From Siphonodentalium dalli (lineage: Eukaryota; Mollusca; Scaphopoda; Gadilida; Siphonodentaliidae), in assembly GCA_032622095.1 (NCBI GenBank), contig CP136065.1, positions 220,359,771 to 220,423,770 of the forward strand: a stretch of 64,000 nucleotides of DNA. The letters run 5' to 3'. This document shows, in pieces, positions 1 through 11,085 of the stretch (position 1 is its first letter; every line of letters starts with the position of its first letter). Position numbers and translations under genes: made by a program. Under the pieces are notes generated by a model. That model was not told where the DNA came from and did not search any database. It saw only the letters and a program-made list of their open reading frames with translations.

Positions 1-470
1 CAGGCTGGACAAGTGGTCGCATACAATGGCTATAGTTATCCATGGGTATACATGTAATAGAATAATAATAACTTTATAGATATATTTGGATGTATCCAAG
101 TTACATGTAGATTACATTGTAGGAGGATAGGCTAGTTATGGTCCAGTGCATTTATGAGAAAAAATGCCAAACCAGGAACTAATTGCAACAGATTTTTTTT
201 TTGCTGGAATAAGTACATAAACCCTCCATAAACAACATACTAAAAATCGGAAAAATGGAAATTGGTGAATTTCGTGAAATAAATTTGGGGAATTTGGTCA
301 AATCATCAATTTATGGATTTTCATGGATGTATTTAAAAACAATCAAATTCACAAATCCTACAAATTCATACGTATTTTTCGAGTTGTGTGCCTTCAAATA
401 CGCGAGTTTACCTGATTTCGGCCCATTTTCGGGGCCTCAATTTCGAAGAAAGAGCCAAAATGCCTTATTA

Positions 471-1611
471 GCTCAACTTTACTTCGTAAAGTTTGAGCTA
501 TTGCCATGGCTTTGTCGTCCGTGTGTGCGTAAGGCGTCAACAATGCAGGCTGCAGGTCGTACCTTTGGTCGGATCATTATGAAATTTGTCATAGCTGTTG
601 ACATCAACATTTAGACCATAATGATTAATTTTGGGGTCATTTGGAAAATAAACATGGCCGCCAGTGGCCATCTTGGATTTCAAAATTCAATCCTTTAGCA
701 CGGGCTACAGGCCGTACTGTTTGTCTGATCATCATGAAATTTGTCATGGATGTTAATATTGACATGTAGATGGGAACGAGTAATTTTGGGGTCATTCGGC
801 CCAAAAACATGGCCGCCAGCAGCCATCTTGGATTTTACTCTTTGTATGACTAAATTCTTTAGCACGGGCTACAGGTCGTACTTTTAGTCTGATCATCATA
901 AAATTTGTCATGGCAGTTGAAATTGGAATGTAGATGGGAACGAGTCATTTTGGGGTCATTCGGACAAAAACATGGACGCCAGCAGCCATCTTGCATTTAA
1001 AAATTTAATCCATTAGCACGGGCCACAGTTCGTACTGTTCGTCTGATCATCATGAAATTTGTCATGGATGTTAATATTGACATGTTGATGGGAACGAGTA
1101 CTTTTGGGGTCATTTGGCCGAAAAACATGGCCGCCAGCAGCCATCTTGGATTTTACTCTTTGTATGACTAAATTCTTTAGCACGGGCTACAGGTCGTACC
1201 TTTAGTCTAATCATCATAAAATTTGTCATGGAAGTTAACAATGACATGTAGATGGGAACGAGTAATTTTGGGGTCAATCGGCCAAAAAACATGGTCGCCA
1301 GCAGCCATCTTGGATTTTACTCTTTGTATGACTAAATTCTTTAGCATGGGCTACAGGTCGTACCTTTAATCTGATCGTCATAAAATTTGTCATTGATGTT
1401 AACGATGACATGTAGATGGGAACGACTCATTTTGGGGTCATTCGGCCGAAAACATGGCCACCAGCAGCCATCTTGGATTTTACTTTTCTCTTCATGTCTA
1501 TAAACTAGTATTAGACATTCAACTTTCCACATTCCTAATCGCTCCATTGACTGTAATACATAAATTATTCCCTTTCCAAGTTGAGCTACAGTGTCATTGA
1601 CACTTTCATTT
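471..1611. repeat. ~160-bp tandem repeat block (about 6 units)
   Basis: The phrase 'acatggccgccagcagccatcttgga', with variants, recurs near 651, 807, 970, 1126, 1289 and 1451, giving a period of ~156-163 bp. Units share 'gcacgggctacaggtcgtac', 'gatcatcataaaatttgtcat' and 'agatgggaacgagt'. The block interrupts the outer transposon's left arm: the inner copy is continuous across this point. It was either inserted there or expanded after the two copies diverged. No coding potential is seen. Confidence 0.8.
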
Positions 1612-2489
1612 ATGAGTAATTATTAAAAAAACTAGAGCAAACTGAAGGGATTTTTCAGTGTTTTAGTAATTTCCTCACTAGATTAAACACAAAATATGAT
1701 TAATATGTGCATCTATAATTAAGAAGAAGATTATATTCTCAAACAAAATGTGTGTTCCATTGTATGAACATGTGTGATGAAATTCAATATTTGAGGTCAT
1801 GTAACTCAATAATTTAAACCCATATGCCATGCTTTTCTTATAACCTTTTAAGTATGTTGGATTGAACAAATTGTAAAGGTATTAACAGGATATTATTTAA
1901 GAAAATCAACTTATGGCCCTTTGAATACTTAGTTTTAGCTTGTTTCCACAGATACCAGTTTGAGGCATTTTTGTCCATTCTAAAAGGTTTTGGGCCATAA
2001 AAACAAAAAACAATGGGTGTTTTAATGTGTAAAATTATTTGAACTTTCCTCCCACAACACTTTAGTGATAAAAAATTAGCCTTACATTGGTTATGCCATA
2101 GTATGTCACTTGATTTCTTTCATTTTTCAGGAAACTGACTCCAAATTTTAACGTTGTATAGGGGTAGGAAAAATCACAAAATGCAATCTTATCACCAAAT
2201 TACAGCCATTTCAGACACAATGTTGTTTTCTTCAAGTTTGTGTACATTCCTGTTGCATTATAAAACTGCTTAATACATTATTGGACGTTGATTTAGAATT
2301 TTATGGTTATGTTAAAAATCTCAAAATGCCAATTTGACATTTCACTGCCAAATTATGACAAAAAATATTATAGCTCTATCAACAAGAGATGGACTGTCGT
2401 CCGGCGCATACCCCCTCATGGCATACCGCCTAGTGTGGGCACATCTATAACTTATGATGGCTATACTCAGACATATGGCCCCAGAAATC

Positions 2490-2861
2490 AGCATTTTCAT
2501 ATAAACAAAGATAACTATAGAACAAAAAACCAAAACAAACTTTTAAATGTGCCATTAAATGTCCTCATAGTGGTGAACATCCATACAAAATTTCATTGAG
2601 TTCCGAGCATTACTGTTCAAGTTATGAGCTGAACAGACATCGGATGGACCAAACAACCAACATTTCCAGATAAACAAAGATGAATAACTCTAGAATGGAA
2701 AAGCGGAACAGAACAATTGAACCCCCTATTGAATGTCCTCATAGCAGCGAATATCCATACCAAATTCCATTGAGATCCCAGCACAATTGTTGAAGTTACA
2801 ACATGAACAGACACCAGATGGACTAAAAAGCCAACATTTCCCGATAAACAAAGATGAATAA
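2490..2861. repeat. 174-bp tandem repeats, left block
   Basis: Monomers start at 'gataaacaaagatgaataac' or variants near 2497, 2668 and 2842, about 174 bp apart. Each contains 'aatgtcctcatag', 'catacaaaatttcattgag' and 'gaacagacatcggatggac'. The third is cut by the inner transposon and resumes at 5171. The wording resembles widespread molluscan repeat tails. Confidence 0.75.
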
Positions 2862-5170
2862 TAGTCCAGTGAATTTATGGTTTTAACCCAGAACTAATTG
2901 CAACAGAATTTTTTTTTGCTGGAATTGGTACATTATACCCTCCATAAACAACATACTAAAAATCGGCAAAAATCGGTAAAAGGGAAATTAGTGAATTTCG
3001 TGAAAAAAAAATTGAGAAAATTTGGTCAAATCGTCAGTTTATGGGTTTTCATGAATGTATATAAAAAATTCAAATTTACAAGTCCTACAAATATCATGCC
3101 TATTTTGTCGATCACATTTTCCTGAATCCAGAACTGGAAACCATTCCCAGATTCCTTAAGTATTTTTCGAGTTGTGTGCCTTCAAAAACGCGAGTTTACC
3201 TGATTTCGGAGCCTTAATTTCTCAGAATGAGCCAAATGCCGTATTATATGGTTAATTATTTAAAAAACTAGAGCAAAATTAATTACTTTTACACTGTTTT
3301 AGTAATTTCCTCACTAGATAAAACACAAAATATGATTAATATGTGCATCTATGAATAAGGAGAATAAAATATTCTCAAATAAAATGTGTGTTCCATTGTA
3401 TGGACTTGGCCAAATTTGCCTTGACACATAACTCGTGTGATGAAATACCATATTTGAGGTCATGTAACTCAATAAATTAATATCCATATGCTCTGCTTTT
3501 CTCATAACATTTTGAGAATACTAGATTGAACAAATTGTGAAGGAATTTCCAAATACATTGGTGAAGAAAATAAAATTATGGTCCTATGAACTCTTAGTCT
3601 AGCCTCTTTTCCGAAAATGCAATTGTGGGACGTTTTGGTCAATTTTAAAAGGATTTTAGGCATATTCAGAAAAATTAACGAAAGTTTATTGTGTAAAATT
3701 ATGTGATCTGTCCTCTTAAATCATTTTTTTTGTTGAGAAAATAGCATTTCAATGGCTATACCAATGAATTTCACTGGATTTCACTCATCATTGTGGAAAC
3801 ATACTCCAAATTTGAACGGCAGAAAAATGGGGTAGGGGAAAGCATATCAACAAAATCTTCAAAATTATGCATCTTGAAGCAGAAAACTTTATATTAACAG
3901 TTTCTGCTTACATTGTTCTTTCATACATAATTTCATATTTCCTTTTTTTATGTTTATTGACAGAGCTATAATATTTTTTGTCATAATTTGGCAGTGAAAT
4001 GTCAAATTGGCTATTTTGAGATTGTTTTATACAACATAACCATAAAATTCTAAATCAACGTCCGATAATGTATTAAGCAGTTTTATAATGCAACAGGAAT
4101 GTACACAAAACTTGAAGAAAACAACATTGTGTCTGAAATGGCTGTAATTTGGTGATAAGATTGCATTTTGTGATTTTTCCTACCCCTATACCAACGTTAA
4201 AATTTGGAGTCAGTTTCCTGAAAAATGAAAGAAATCAAGTGAAATACTATGGCATAACCAATGTAAGGCTAATTTTTTATCACTAAATTGTTGTGGGAGG
4301 AAAGTTCAAATAATTTTACACATTAAAACACCCATTGTTTTTTGTTTTTATGGCCCAAATCCTTTTAGATTGGACAAAAATGCCTCAAACTGGCATCTTT
4401 GGAAACAAGCTAAAACTAAGTATTCAAAGGGCCATAAGTTGATTTTCTTAAATAATGTCCTGTTAATACCTTTACATTTTGTTCAATCCAACATACTTAA
4501 AAGGTTATAAGAAAAGCATGGCATATGGGTATTATATTATTGAGTTACATGACCTCAAATATTGCATTTCATCACACACGTTCAGTGTCAGAGGCAAAAT
4601 TGGCCAGGTCCATACAATGGAACACACATTTTGTTTGAGAATATAATCTTCTTCTTAATTATAGATACACATATTAATCATATTTTGTGTTTAATCTAGT
4701 GAGGAAATTACTATACCACTGAAAAATCCCTTCAGTTTGCTCTAGTTTTTTTAATAATTAATCACAAATAAGGCATTTTGGCTCATTCTTTGAAATTGAG
4801 GCCCCGAAAATGGGCCGAAATCAGGTAAACTCGCGTTTTTGAAGGCACACAACTCGAAAAATACGTAATGAATCTGGGACTGGTTTTCAGTACTGGGTTC
4901 AGGAAATTGAGGTCGACACAATACACATACCATTTGTAGGATTTGTGAATTTGATTGTTCTGATATGCATCCATGAAAATCCATAAATTGATGATTTGAC
5001 CAAATTTCCCCAAATTTATTTCACGAAATTCACCAATTTCCATTTTTCCGATTTTTGCCGATTTTTAGTATGTTGTTTATGGAGGGTTTATGTACTTATT
5101 CCAGCAAAAAAAAATTCTGTTGCAATTAGTTCCGGGTGTGGCATTTTTTTCTCATAAATGCACTGGACTA
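2862..5170. mobile_element. PIF/Harbinger-like TIR element (inner copy, inverted)
   Basis: Termini read TAGTCCAGTGAATTTATG and, on the other strand, TAGTCCAGTGCATTTATG, flanked by TAA at 2859-2861 and 5171-5173. Removing the element restores the 174-bp repeat text 'gatgaataactctag'. Its left half (2862-3958) is the reverse complement of the outer right arm (5719-6812), and its right half (3961-5170) is the reverse complement of the outer left arm. It is therefore the same family in opposite orientation, lacking the central 174-bp repeats. The two arms abut at ~3959. Confidence 0.72.
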
Positions 5171-5718
5171 TAACTCTAGAAAGGAAGAGCGGTGCAAAAC
5201 AATGGAACCCCCTATTGAATATCCTCATAGCAGTGAACATCCATACCAAATTCCATTGAGATCCCAGCACAATTGTTGAAGTTACAACATGAACAGAAAC
5301 CAGACGGACCAAAAATCCAACATTTCAAGATAAACAAAGATGAATAACTCTAGAATGGAATATCCGAACAAAACGATGGAACCCTCTATTTAATGTCCTC
5401 ATAGTTGTGAATATCCATACCAAATTTGGTTGAGACCCCAGCCCAACTGTTGAAGTTACGACATGAACAGACACCAGACGGACAAAAAAGCCACTATTTC
5501 CAGATAAACAAAGATGAATAACTCTAGAATGGAAAATCCGAACAAAACGATGGAAACCTCTATTTAATGTCCTCATAGTAGTGAACATCCATACCTAATT
5601 TCATTGAGATCCGAGCACTACTGTTCAAGTTATGACATGAACAGACATCAGACGGACGGACGCACGGACGGACAGGTGCAAAACAGTATACCCCCCTTTT
5701 TTTTTAAAAGGGGGTATA
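5171..5718. repeat. 174-bp tandem repeats, right block, ending in a GGGGGTAT palindrome
   Basis: This continues the left block beyond the inner transposon, with monomers resuming at 5171 and starting near 5329 and 5503. The last monomer ends in 'gacggacggacgcacggacggac' and a short palindrome at ~5689-5720 (runs of C and T followed by A and G). This end is typical of a retroelement-like tail. It sits directly against the outer transposon's right arm. Confidence 0.7.
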
Positions 5719-6816
5719 ATAAACATAAACAAAGGAAATATGAAATTACATATGAAAGAACAATGTAAGCAGAAGCTGTTAATTATAAAGTTTTATGCTT
5801 CAAGATAAATAATTTTGAAGATTTTGTTGATATGCCTTCCCCTACCCCATTTTTCTGCCGTTTAAATTTGGAGTAAGTTTCCACAATGATGAGTGAAATC
5901 CAGTGACATTCATTGGTATAACCATTGAAATGCTATTTTCTCAACAACAAAATGATTTAAGAGGACAGATCACATAATTTTACACAATAAACTTTCGTTA
6001 ATTTTTCTGAATATGCCTAAAATCCTTTTAAATTTGACAAAAACGCCCCACAATAGCATTTTCGGAAAAGAGGCTAGACTAAGAGTTCATAGGACCATAA
6101 TTTTCTTTTCTTCACCAATGTATTTGGAAATTCCTTCACAATTTGTTCAATCTAGTATTCTCAAAATGTTATGAGAAAAGCAGAGCATATGGATATTAAT
6201 TTATTGAGTTACATGACCTCAAATATGGCATTTCATCACACGAGTTCTGTGTCAAGGCAAATTTGGCTAAGTCCATACAATGGAACACACATTTTGTTTG
6301 AGAATATTTTATTCTCCTTATTCATAGATGCACATATTAATCATATTTTGTGTTTTATCTAGTGAGGAAATTACTAAAACAGTGAAAAAGTCATAAATTT
6401 TGCTCTAGTTTTTTAAATAATTAACCATATATTAAATACGGCATTTGGCGAAATTAAGGCTCCGAAATCAGGTAAACTCGCGTTTTTTTGAAGGCACACA
6501 ACTCGAAAAATACTTAAGGAATCTGGGAATGGTTTCCAGTTCTGGATTCAGGAAAATGTGGTCGACAAAATAGGCATGATATTTGTAGGACCTGTAAATT
6601 TGAATTTTTTATATACATTCATGAAAATCCATAAATTGATGATTTGACCAAATTTTCCCAATTTTTTTTCACAAAATTCACTAATTTCCCTTTTTCTGAT
6701 TTTTGCTGATTTTGTTTATGTATGTTGTTTATGGAGGGTATATGTACCAATTCCAGCAAAACAAAATTCTGTTGCAATTAGTTCTGGGTAAAACCATAAA
6801 TGCACTAGACTATTAC

Positions 6817-6912
6817 CTGCAGCGTAGTACATGATTCCTTTATGATGTAAAGACAGTCGCCTCATTTCACTCTGGCTTTCTGGACGACCTAATACTATGA
6901 TCTTCTCAGTCC
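6817..6912 (-). CDS. Internal coding exon of an unrecognised gene (exon D)
   Basis: On the minus strand an acceptor 'tatgttacag' at 6913-6922 precedes the exon, and a donor GTAATA follows it at 6816-6811. The 96-nt exon is symmetric phase 1-1 and encodes 31 full codons, including IIVLGRPESQSE and LHHKGIMYYA, without stops. Its 2-nt lead joins the 1-nt overhang of the exon at 10633-10865, giving a Gly codon. The donor's first four bases (GTAA) abut the transposon end, so the fifth and sixth donor bases come from the transposon. I do not recognise the protein family. The frame could be chance, but both splice sites and the phase fit argue against it. Confidence 0.5.
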
Positions 6913-7006
6913 CTGTAACATAGCAACATGCAATACAATATAACATGATTATTAAAGATTCCCAGCTAATAAATTTTGAAGCAACATTTACTATCAGCTT
7001 CCAGAT

Positions 7007-7443
7007 CAAGCCTGAGTTCAGTGTGCCTGTCATTCGCAGAATGAGGTCCCCAGAAGGTGAATTTAGTGATGCTATCCCACATAGCGGACTAGCATAACTA
7101 AATTCACCCTCTGGGGAGCTCATTCTGCTTTGGCCTCATCTTCTCTGGAAAGTTTCTTTATTATGAAATTTTCTATAGAAACTTCTTCACATAGATTCTA
7201 TTTCTTTTTTAGTTTCATTTCTCTATATCCCCAAATCGGAAGACGACACATTTCATAATCGAGGTTCCCAACTCAATCTGAGTCTGTCTCCCATAGCAGA
7301 TGAGGCCATGCAGAATGAGGTTCCCAGAGGGTGAATTTAGTGATGTTAGCCCGCTATGCGGGATAGCATCACTAAATTCACCTTCTGGGGACCTCATTCT
7401 GCAAATGACAGGCACACTATTATATATATAAAACTCAGGCTTG
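7007..7443. mobile_element. Composite MITE, 'agaatgagg' family, complete
   Basis: Outer ends are CAAGCCTGAG at 7007 and its complement CTCAGGCTTG ending at 7443. Inside each arm, after 'gtgtgcctgtcattYgcagaatgagg', lies a ~95-bp hairpin (about 7036-7130 and 7312-7402) whose own arms are 'gcagaatgaggt...gaatttagtga' and the complement. It is therefore a hairpin within a long inverted repeat. No coding capacity. Relatives lie at 14982-15165, 15970-16565 and in every tandem-array unit. Confidence 0.75.
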
Positions 7444-7597
7444 TTCTAAATCATCATTTTTACATGACAATTTAATTTTTTGTAAAATTCCAAGCTGATC
7501 CAGGATAAGGATTATTTTTTGGACCTGATGATTACTAAATTTTATTATTTATCATTTCAATATGTTTGAGGAATTGTTTTTACCTTGATCTGTGGTA

Positions 7598-7749
7598 CAG
7601 TAATGCTCTAAATAATTGTTGCCATTCATTGGAAAGCTCTCAGTGAGAGCTTTCCGATGAATGTCAACAAGCCATATTTTCGACTAAATCCTGAAAAGTT
7701 ACCCATAATTCTGCTGTGGTTAAGGAGTCGATTATTTAGAGCATTACTG
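7598..7749. mobile_element. TA-flanked palindromic MITE, left arm truncated
   Basis: It starts CAGTAATGCTCTAAATAAT after a TA and ends GCATTACTG. The right arm is complete from 'gagagctttccgatgaatg' to 'gagtcgattatttagagc'. The left arm jumps from 'taaataat' straight to 'tgttgccattcat', losing most of its length. The TA-flanked short TIRs suggest a Tc1/mariner-type MITE. Confidence 0.65.
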
Positions 7750-7771
7750 CATAAATATTAGGAGGTAGTTT

Positions 7772-8050
7772 AAAGGGACTTAATCCTGAGGTTCATGAAG
7801 GGAGCTGCGCTGGTGCAGCATTAAAGATCCTGTGCCAGTGCATTCTCGTATATATGCAAGTCTCCCATAGGGAGCCTCTCATATATAAGAGAATGCACTG
7901 GCTTACAAGGTAAATATTTTTAGGCCAATGTATTCTCATATACATAATATGGGAGGCTCCCTATGGGAGACTGACATATATAAGAGAATGCATTGGCACA
8001 GGGTTTTCGCAAAATGTCAGAAAGCTCCAGTCATGGAAGGGTTGAGGCCT
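7772..8050. mobile_element. Twin-hairpin element, degraded termini
   Basis: Two hairpins (about 7831-7905 and 7922-8003) have arms starting 'gccagtgcattctc' or 'gccaatgtattctc', with the central stem CTCCC-ATA-GGGAG. The flanks, 'gaagggagctgcgctggtgcagcattaa' on the left and 'gtcatggaagggttgagg' on the right, resemble the ends of the TTAA element at 16919-17314, but the TTAA ends are eroded. It abuts the next element at 8051. Confidence 0.6.
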
Positions 8051-8448
8051 TTAACCCTTTACCCAACAAACCGGCCAAAAACGGCCAAATAAAGCTGCAA
8101 CAGCCTAAATTATCTTGGGTCTATCAATAAAACCATACAAATATGGATATCATTTGAACCGGCTCATTGACCACATTGTGATGGTTACAGTTATGCCCTG
8201 TGCCAATGCATTCTCTTATATATGCGAGTCGACCATAGGTCGCCTCGCATATATAAGAGAATGCATTGGCCTAAAAAAAATCTGTTTTTAACACTTTTTA
8301 CCATTTTTTCTTACATTCTTTAACAATTTTATAATTTGTAATGTGTTAAGCCAAAGCATTCTCTTATATATGCGAGGCGACCTATGGTCGACTCGCATAT
8401 ATAAGAGAATGCATTGACACAGGGCCGTTCTGTTGGGTAAAGGGTTAA
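8051..8448. mobile_element. piggyBac-like TTAA MITE with twin hairpins
   Basis: It begins TTAACCCTTTACCCAACA and ends with the complement, giving TTAA target sites and 14-bp TIRs starting CCC, as in piggyBac-type elements. Inside lie two ~70-bp hairpins in opposite order, each with near-perfect 27-bp arms starting GCCAATGCATTCTC and a central CGACC-ATA-GGTCG stem. They are separated by an AT-rich spacer. Non-autonomous; no ORF of its own. Confidence 0.8.
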
Positions 8449-8898
8449 AGTGAGTTCATGCGATTAATTAGATTTACTTATTTTCATTATTAATTACTCT
8501 CCAAAATTGAGATTTCGCTTGTCAAAGCCATTGTTATGTAAACATTATGGTTACAGTGGAATTACCGATAGAAGTCCAATTAGCCCAATAAGATACCTAA
8601 GTTAAATAAAAAACTTGATGTTAACATTGGAGAATTTCAAACTATTGAAAAATATTCATAAAATCATATTCAGACAAAAGTATTTGAACTTAATTTATGA
8701 TTAGCAATGTTTGATGACAAATGACTGAAACTGTTTTGTTTACATAACAATAGTTTCAACACGTGATATTTTATTATTGGAGAAATATCGATAATGCAGA
8801 CTTTTATATTATTTGCACATTTACCCCACTGTGAGTGCCTTGGGTCCCTTTAATGACTGATATAGTGTTTAAACCCAAAAATGACATTATATATCATA
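8449..8898. other. Non-coding stretch with a ~50-bp foldback
   Basis: No gene is seen. A perfect 14-bp inverted repeat TTGTTATGTAAACA (about 8531-8544 and 8738-8751) extends imperfectly outwards to ~8502 and ~8790 ('attactctccaa' against 'ttattggagaaat'). This suggests an old foldback transposon. Target duplications are not identifiable. Confidence 0.4.
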
Positions 8899-9300
8899 CT
8901 AGCCGATGAGCCCGACGTTGTCCGGTCTATTCAAAAACCAACAGACGTTGTCCGGGCTATTCAAAAACCAAATTTCAAGTCGATAGCTCCACCCGTTTCC
9001 GAGATCTGGTCTGCGCATGCGCGAAGCTGGCGTCGCACGGGCTCGGCGACCCGATAAAATTCGTATCCGGGGCAAGATACATTCACATAGCAAATTTCAA
9101 GTCGATAGCTCCACCCGTTTCCGAGATCTCGCCTGCGCATGCGCGAAGCGGGCGCCGCACGGGCTCGCCAATACGACAACGTCCACCGCCTGGTCAAACT
9201 ACACACACGTACCAAGTTTCGTACCGATCGGTCAAGAATCGTAGATTTGTATAAATGACAAACTGACAAACATACAAACAGAGGTCTTCAAAATATATAT
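8899..9300. mobile_element. GC-rich retroelement (SINE or LINE 3' tail) fragment
   Basis: It begins 'ctagccgatgagcccgacgtt' and contains a duplicated ~110-bp segment with 'caagtcgatagctccacccg' and 'ctgcgcatgcgcgaag'. It ends 'gtcaagaatcgtagatttgtataaatgacaaac...' followed by AT repeats. It is strikingly GC-rich against the local background. The general layout (ctagc-gatg start, 'accaaRtttcgt-cgatcggtcaag' end, AT tail) matches the retroelement tail inside each array unit. Apparent reading frames here are shadows of the repeat. Confidence 0.6.
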
Positions 9301-10040
9301 GAGATTCTACATTGTATACTATAGGAAATAGGATGTTCCAAATAAAAGATATAACAAAGTTATCTAGTTGAAAAAATTTAATTAAATGTTATATAACTGA
9401 TGTAACCTGAATGTTTGTTTTTGGGAGTTTCTATAATAATAGTCCAGTCAACATAGGGTTTGACCTAGAGTCCAAGAAATGATTTTTATCATTTTTAGAA
9501 TCAGTACACAATTCCGATCAACATATCAAAAATCTTCTACGAGATATGTGCATGATGTTTCATACTCGAGCATATTCTGGGGTTATCCCATATCAGAAAT
9601 TCACCAATTATTGTTAAGGGTAGGTTAGGTATCAGGAGTATTTCGGGACAGTTTTGGAGAAAAACTGGCCACAAATGATTACATTTGACACATGGATCAC
9701 TGGTCATTTGAACAAAATTGTCTACTAAGAAACCGCATTGTAACAGCATGAAAATTAGTCTTACATACAGTGTATGATGTGCCGTCTCTTTGACCTTGTG
9801 TGGTGGGGTGCTAATCTATTAATGAGATGATTGTTTCTTTACAATATAATAGACAGATCCATCGAAATGTATAACTGTGTAATTCCTATGCTGCAATATA
9901 TCATATAATGACTTATTTCAAGAATTGATGTAATATAGACAACCATGTTGGACGCCAACAAAGTTTCTCCAAAGCGGATTTTTAGATATTGTATACTGAA
10001 GACTCTCCTGCGTCTTTTGACATTAAAATCGCTTTCTTAC
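9301..10040. other. No supported feature (intron-like)
   Basis: AT-rich sequence. I find no repeat family shared with the rest of the window and no exon with both splice sites. A minus-strand open stretch at 9537-9749 has no convincing acceptor or donor and is not called. Confidence 0.4.
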
Positions 10041-10129
10041 CAATTTCTTTCGGGTTAACCCATCTTTTCACGTACAAACGCCACACTATCATTGTTTTGC
10101 ACTCAGCGATATTTTTACCCATGTGACCT
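10041..10129 (-). CDS. Possible coding exon (exon C), weak
   Basis: On the minus strand a good acceptor, 'catcattttgctgcag', precedes an 89-nt open stretch ending at a donor GTAAGA (10040-10035). Read with a 1-nt lead it gives 29 codons, including ECKTMIVWRLYVKRWVNPKE. The frame stays open upstream to ~10227, so the true 5' border may differ: an acceptor giving a 2-nt lead near 10208 would fit exon B's phase, but its pyrimidine tract is poor. With the strong acceptor the phase does not join exon B, so this may be an alternative, decayed or unrelated exon. Confidence 0.28.
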
Positions 10130-10632
10130 CTGCAGCAAAATGATGTCAGCTTCATGCCCAATCGTGAGGCAATTAGAAATTCATTTACATCATTTTTATA
10201 TATGACATGGCCCCATACTCCAAGCATACATCATGTTGGTGTGATTTTCTTACCCATATACACCTTAACAGAAACCACAGAAAACACCCATGGGCACTGC
10301 CAGAAAAGATGTCAGTTTTCATATTTTGCACACAGATCTCGCAGAGGTGTGGGAAAGGACCCCGCACACCATGAGAATATATAGTTTCAATTCTGTCAAA
10401 TTTTGTCCAGGTTAGGCCATATTTCTCGTATTTTGACTGAACTATAATGTTTTGAGCTGGACTTGTTACCAGAAACTTGCAATGCATTGTGGAAGAAAAA
10501 GCGGGAAGTCACTGAGCGATTTTCCATCCCTTGTTGGACACTTCTAGGGCACAGATGTTCCATATCTTTGTGGAATATACAATATTTCTTGATATGCACA
10601 AATAATGTAACTATTTCCAGACTAAATCTTAC
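10130..10632. other. Region with overlapping open frames, no confident gene
   Basis: Both strands have open stretches of 75-100 codons, but none has matched splice sites in a phase compatible with its neighbours. On the minus strand 10185-10487 is open from 'ctttctggtaac' on, with Cys-rich text (HLCEICVQNMKT), and ends near a GTAAGA at ~10250. It could be a decayed exon or an inserted gene fragment. Confidence 0.25.
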
Positions 10633-10865
10633 CACAAGTTTTAGCCCTGTTAATCATGACTGTCCATTCAGACATGTAGTTTTTGTTGGCCATACTTGTA
10701 GCAACATCCACCATTCTGTACATAAATTTTAATTTTGTTTCCAGCAGCCTCTCTGGTATTGTTATTGGCTTTGTCTGGTAGACACCCTGATCCGTCGTCA
10801 TCCATGTTGTTTTGAAAATATCACCCAGTTCATGAGAAATGTCAATTAAATAATCGTCTACCTTC
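10633..10865 (-). CDS. Internal coding exon of an unrecognised gene (exon B)
   Basis: The minus-strand acceptor is 'ccatttttag' (10866-10875) and the donor GTAAGA (10632-10627). The 233-nt exon has 77 full codons without a stop, including DDYLIDISHELGDIFKTTWM and LKFMYRMVDVATSMANKNYM. It has a 1-nt lead and a 1-nt overhang. The lead completes the codon left by exon A (13318-13489), and the overhang fits exon D (6817-6912). It is clearly less AT-rich than the flanks. Charged and hydrophobic residues alternate as in a folded soluble domain. The family is not recognised. Confidence 0.55.
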
Positions 10866-10961
10866 CTAAAAATGGAAATGTGTTGTCAAATATAATGACC
10901 TAAGCATTATTTTGGTTGTGCATGTAGTATGGAGAAGAATTCTTAACTGAAATTTTCGAAA

Positions 10962-11085
10962 ACCCTGTGCCAATGCATTTCGTATATAACCGAGTCTCCC
11001 ATAGATAAGAGAATGCATTGGCCTAAAAATATTTAACTTCACCTTGTAAGCCAGTGCATTCTCTTATATATGCGGGCACAGGATC
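10962..11085. mobile_element. Degenerate twin-hairpin element
   Basis: It starts 'accctgtgccaatgcatt' and ends 'gccagtgcattctcttatatatgcgggcacagg'. Both hairpins have lost much of one arm (for example 'tctcccatagataagagaatgc' skips the loop-to-arm section). Related to the twin hairpins at 7831-8003 and 16976-17145. Confidence 0.6.

Larger units (their letters stand above)
139..6812. mobile_element. PIF/Harbinger-like TIR element (outer copy), nested
   Basis: Termini read TGGTCCAGTGCATTTATG at the left and, on the other strand, TAGTCTAGTGCATTTATG at the right. They are flanked by TTA at 136-138 and 6813-6815, a 3-bp TWA duplication of the PIF/Harbinger type. The left arm is 139-~470 plus ~1612-2381, interrupted by 160-bp tandem repeats. 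The right arm is 5719-6812. The centre held 174-bp repeats into which a second copy inserted at 2862-5170. Relative to the inner copy, the left arm also lacks about 75 bp near position 370. I see no transposase reading frame, so the element is non-autonomous or decayed. Superfamily assignment rests on the duplication length and TIRs only. Confidence 0.72.

Noticed and set aside
5325-5588. 87-codon minus-strand frame with a repeated peptide
   Set aside because: The repeat peptide comes from the 174-bp tandem repeats, a non-coding tail family.
6716-7123. 135-codon minus-strand frame as a single gene
   Set aside because: Its N-terminal part translates the 'agaatgagg' MITE and its C-terminal part the transposon arm. 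Only the middle 96 nt (6817-6912), bounded by splice sites, is kept.
7829-8445. CRISPR-like regularly spaced palindromes
   Set aside because: Repeats are paired hairpins inside TTAA transposons with different spacers and no regular period; the sequence is eukaryotic.
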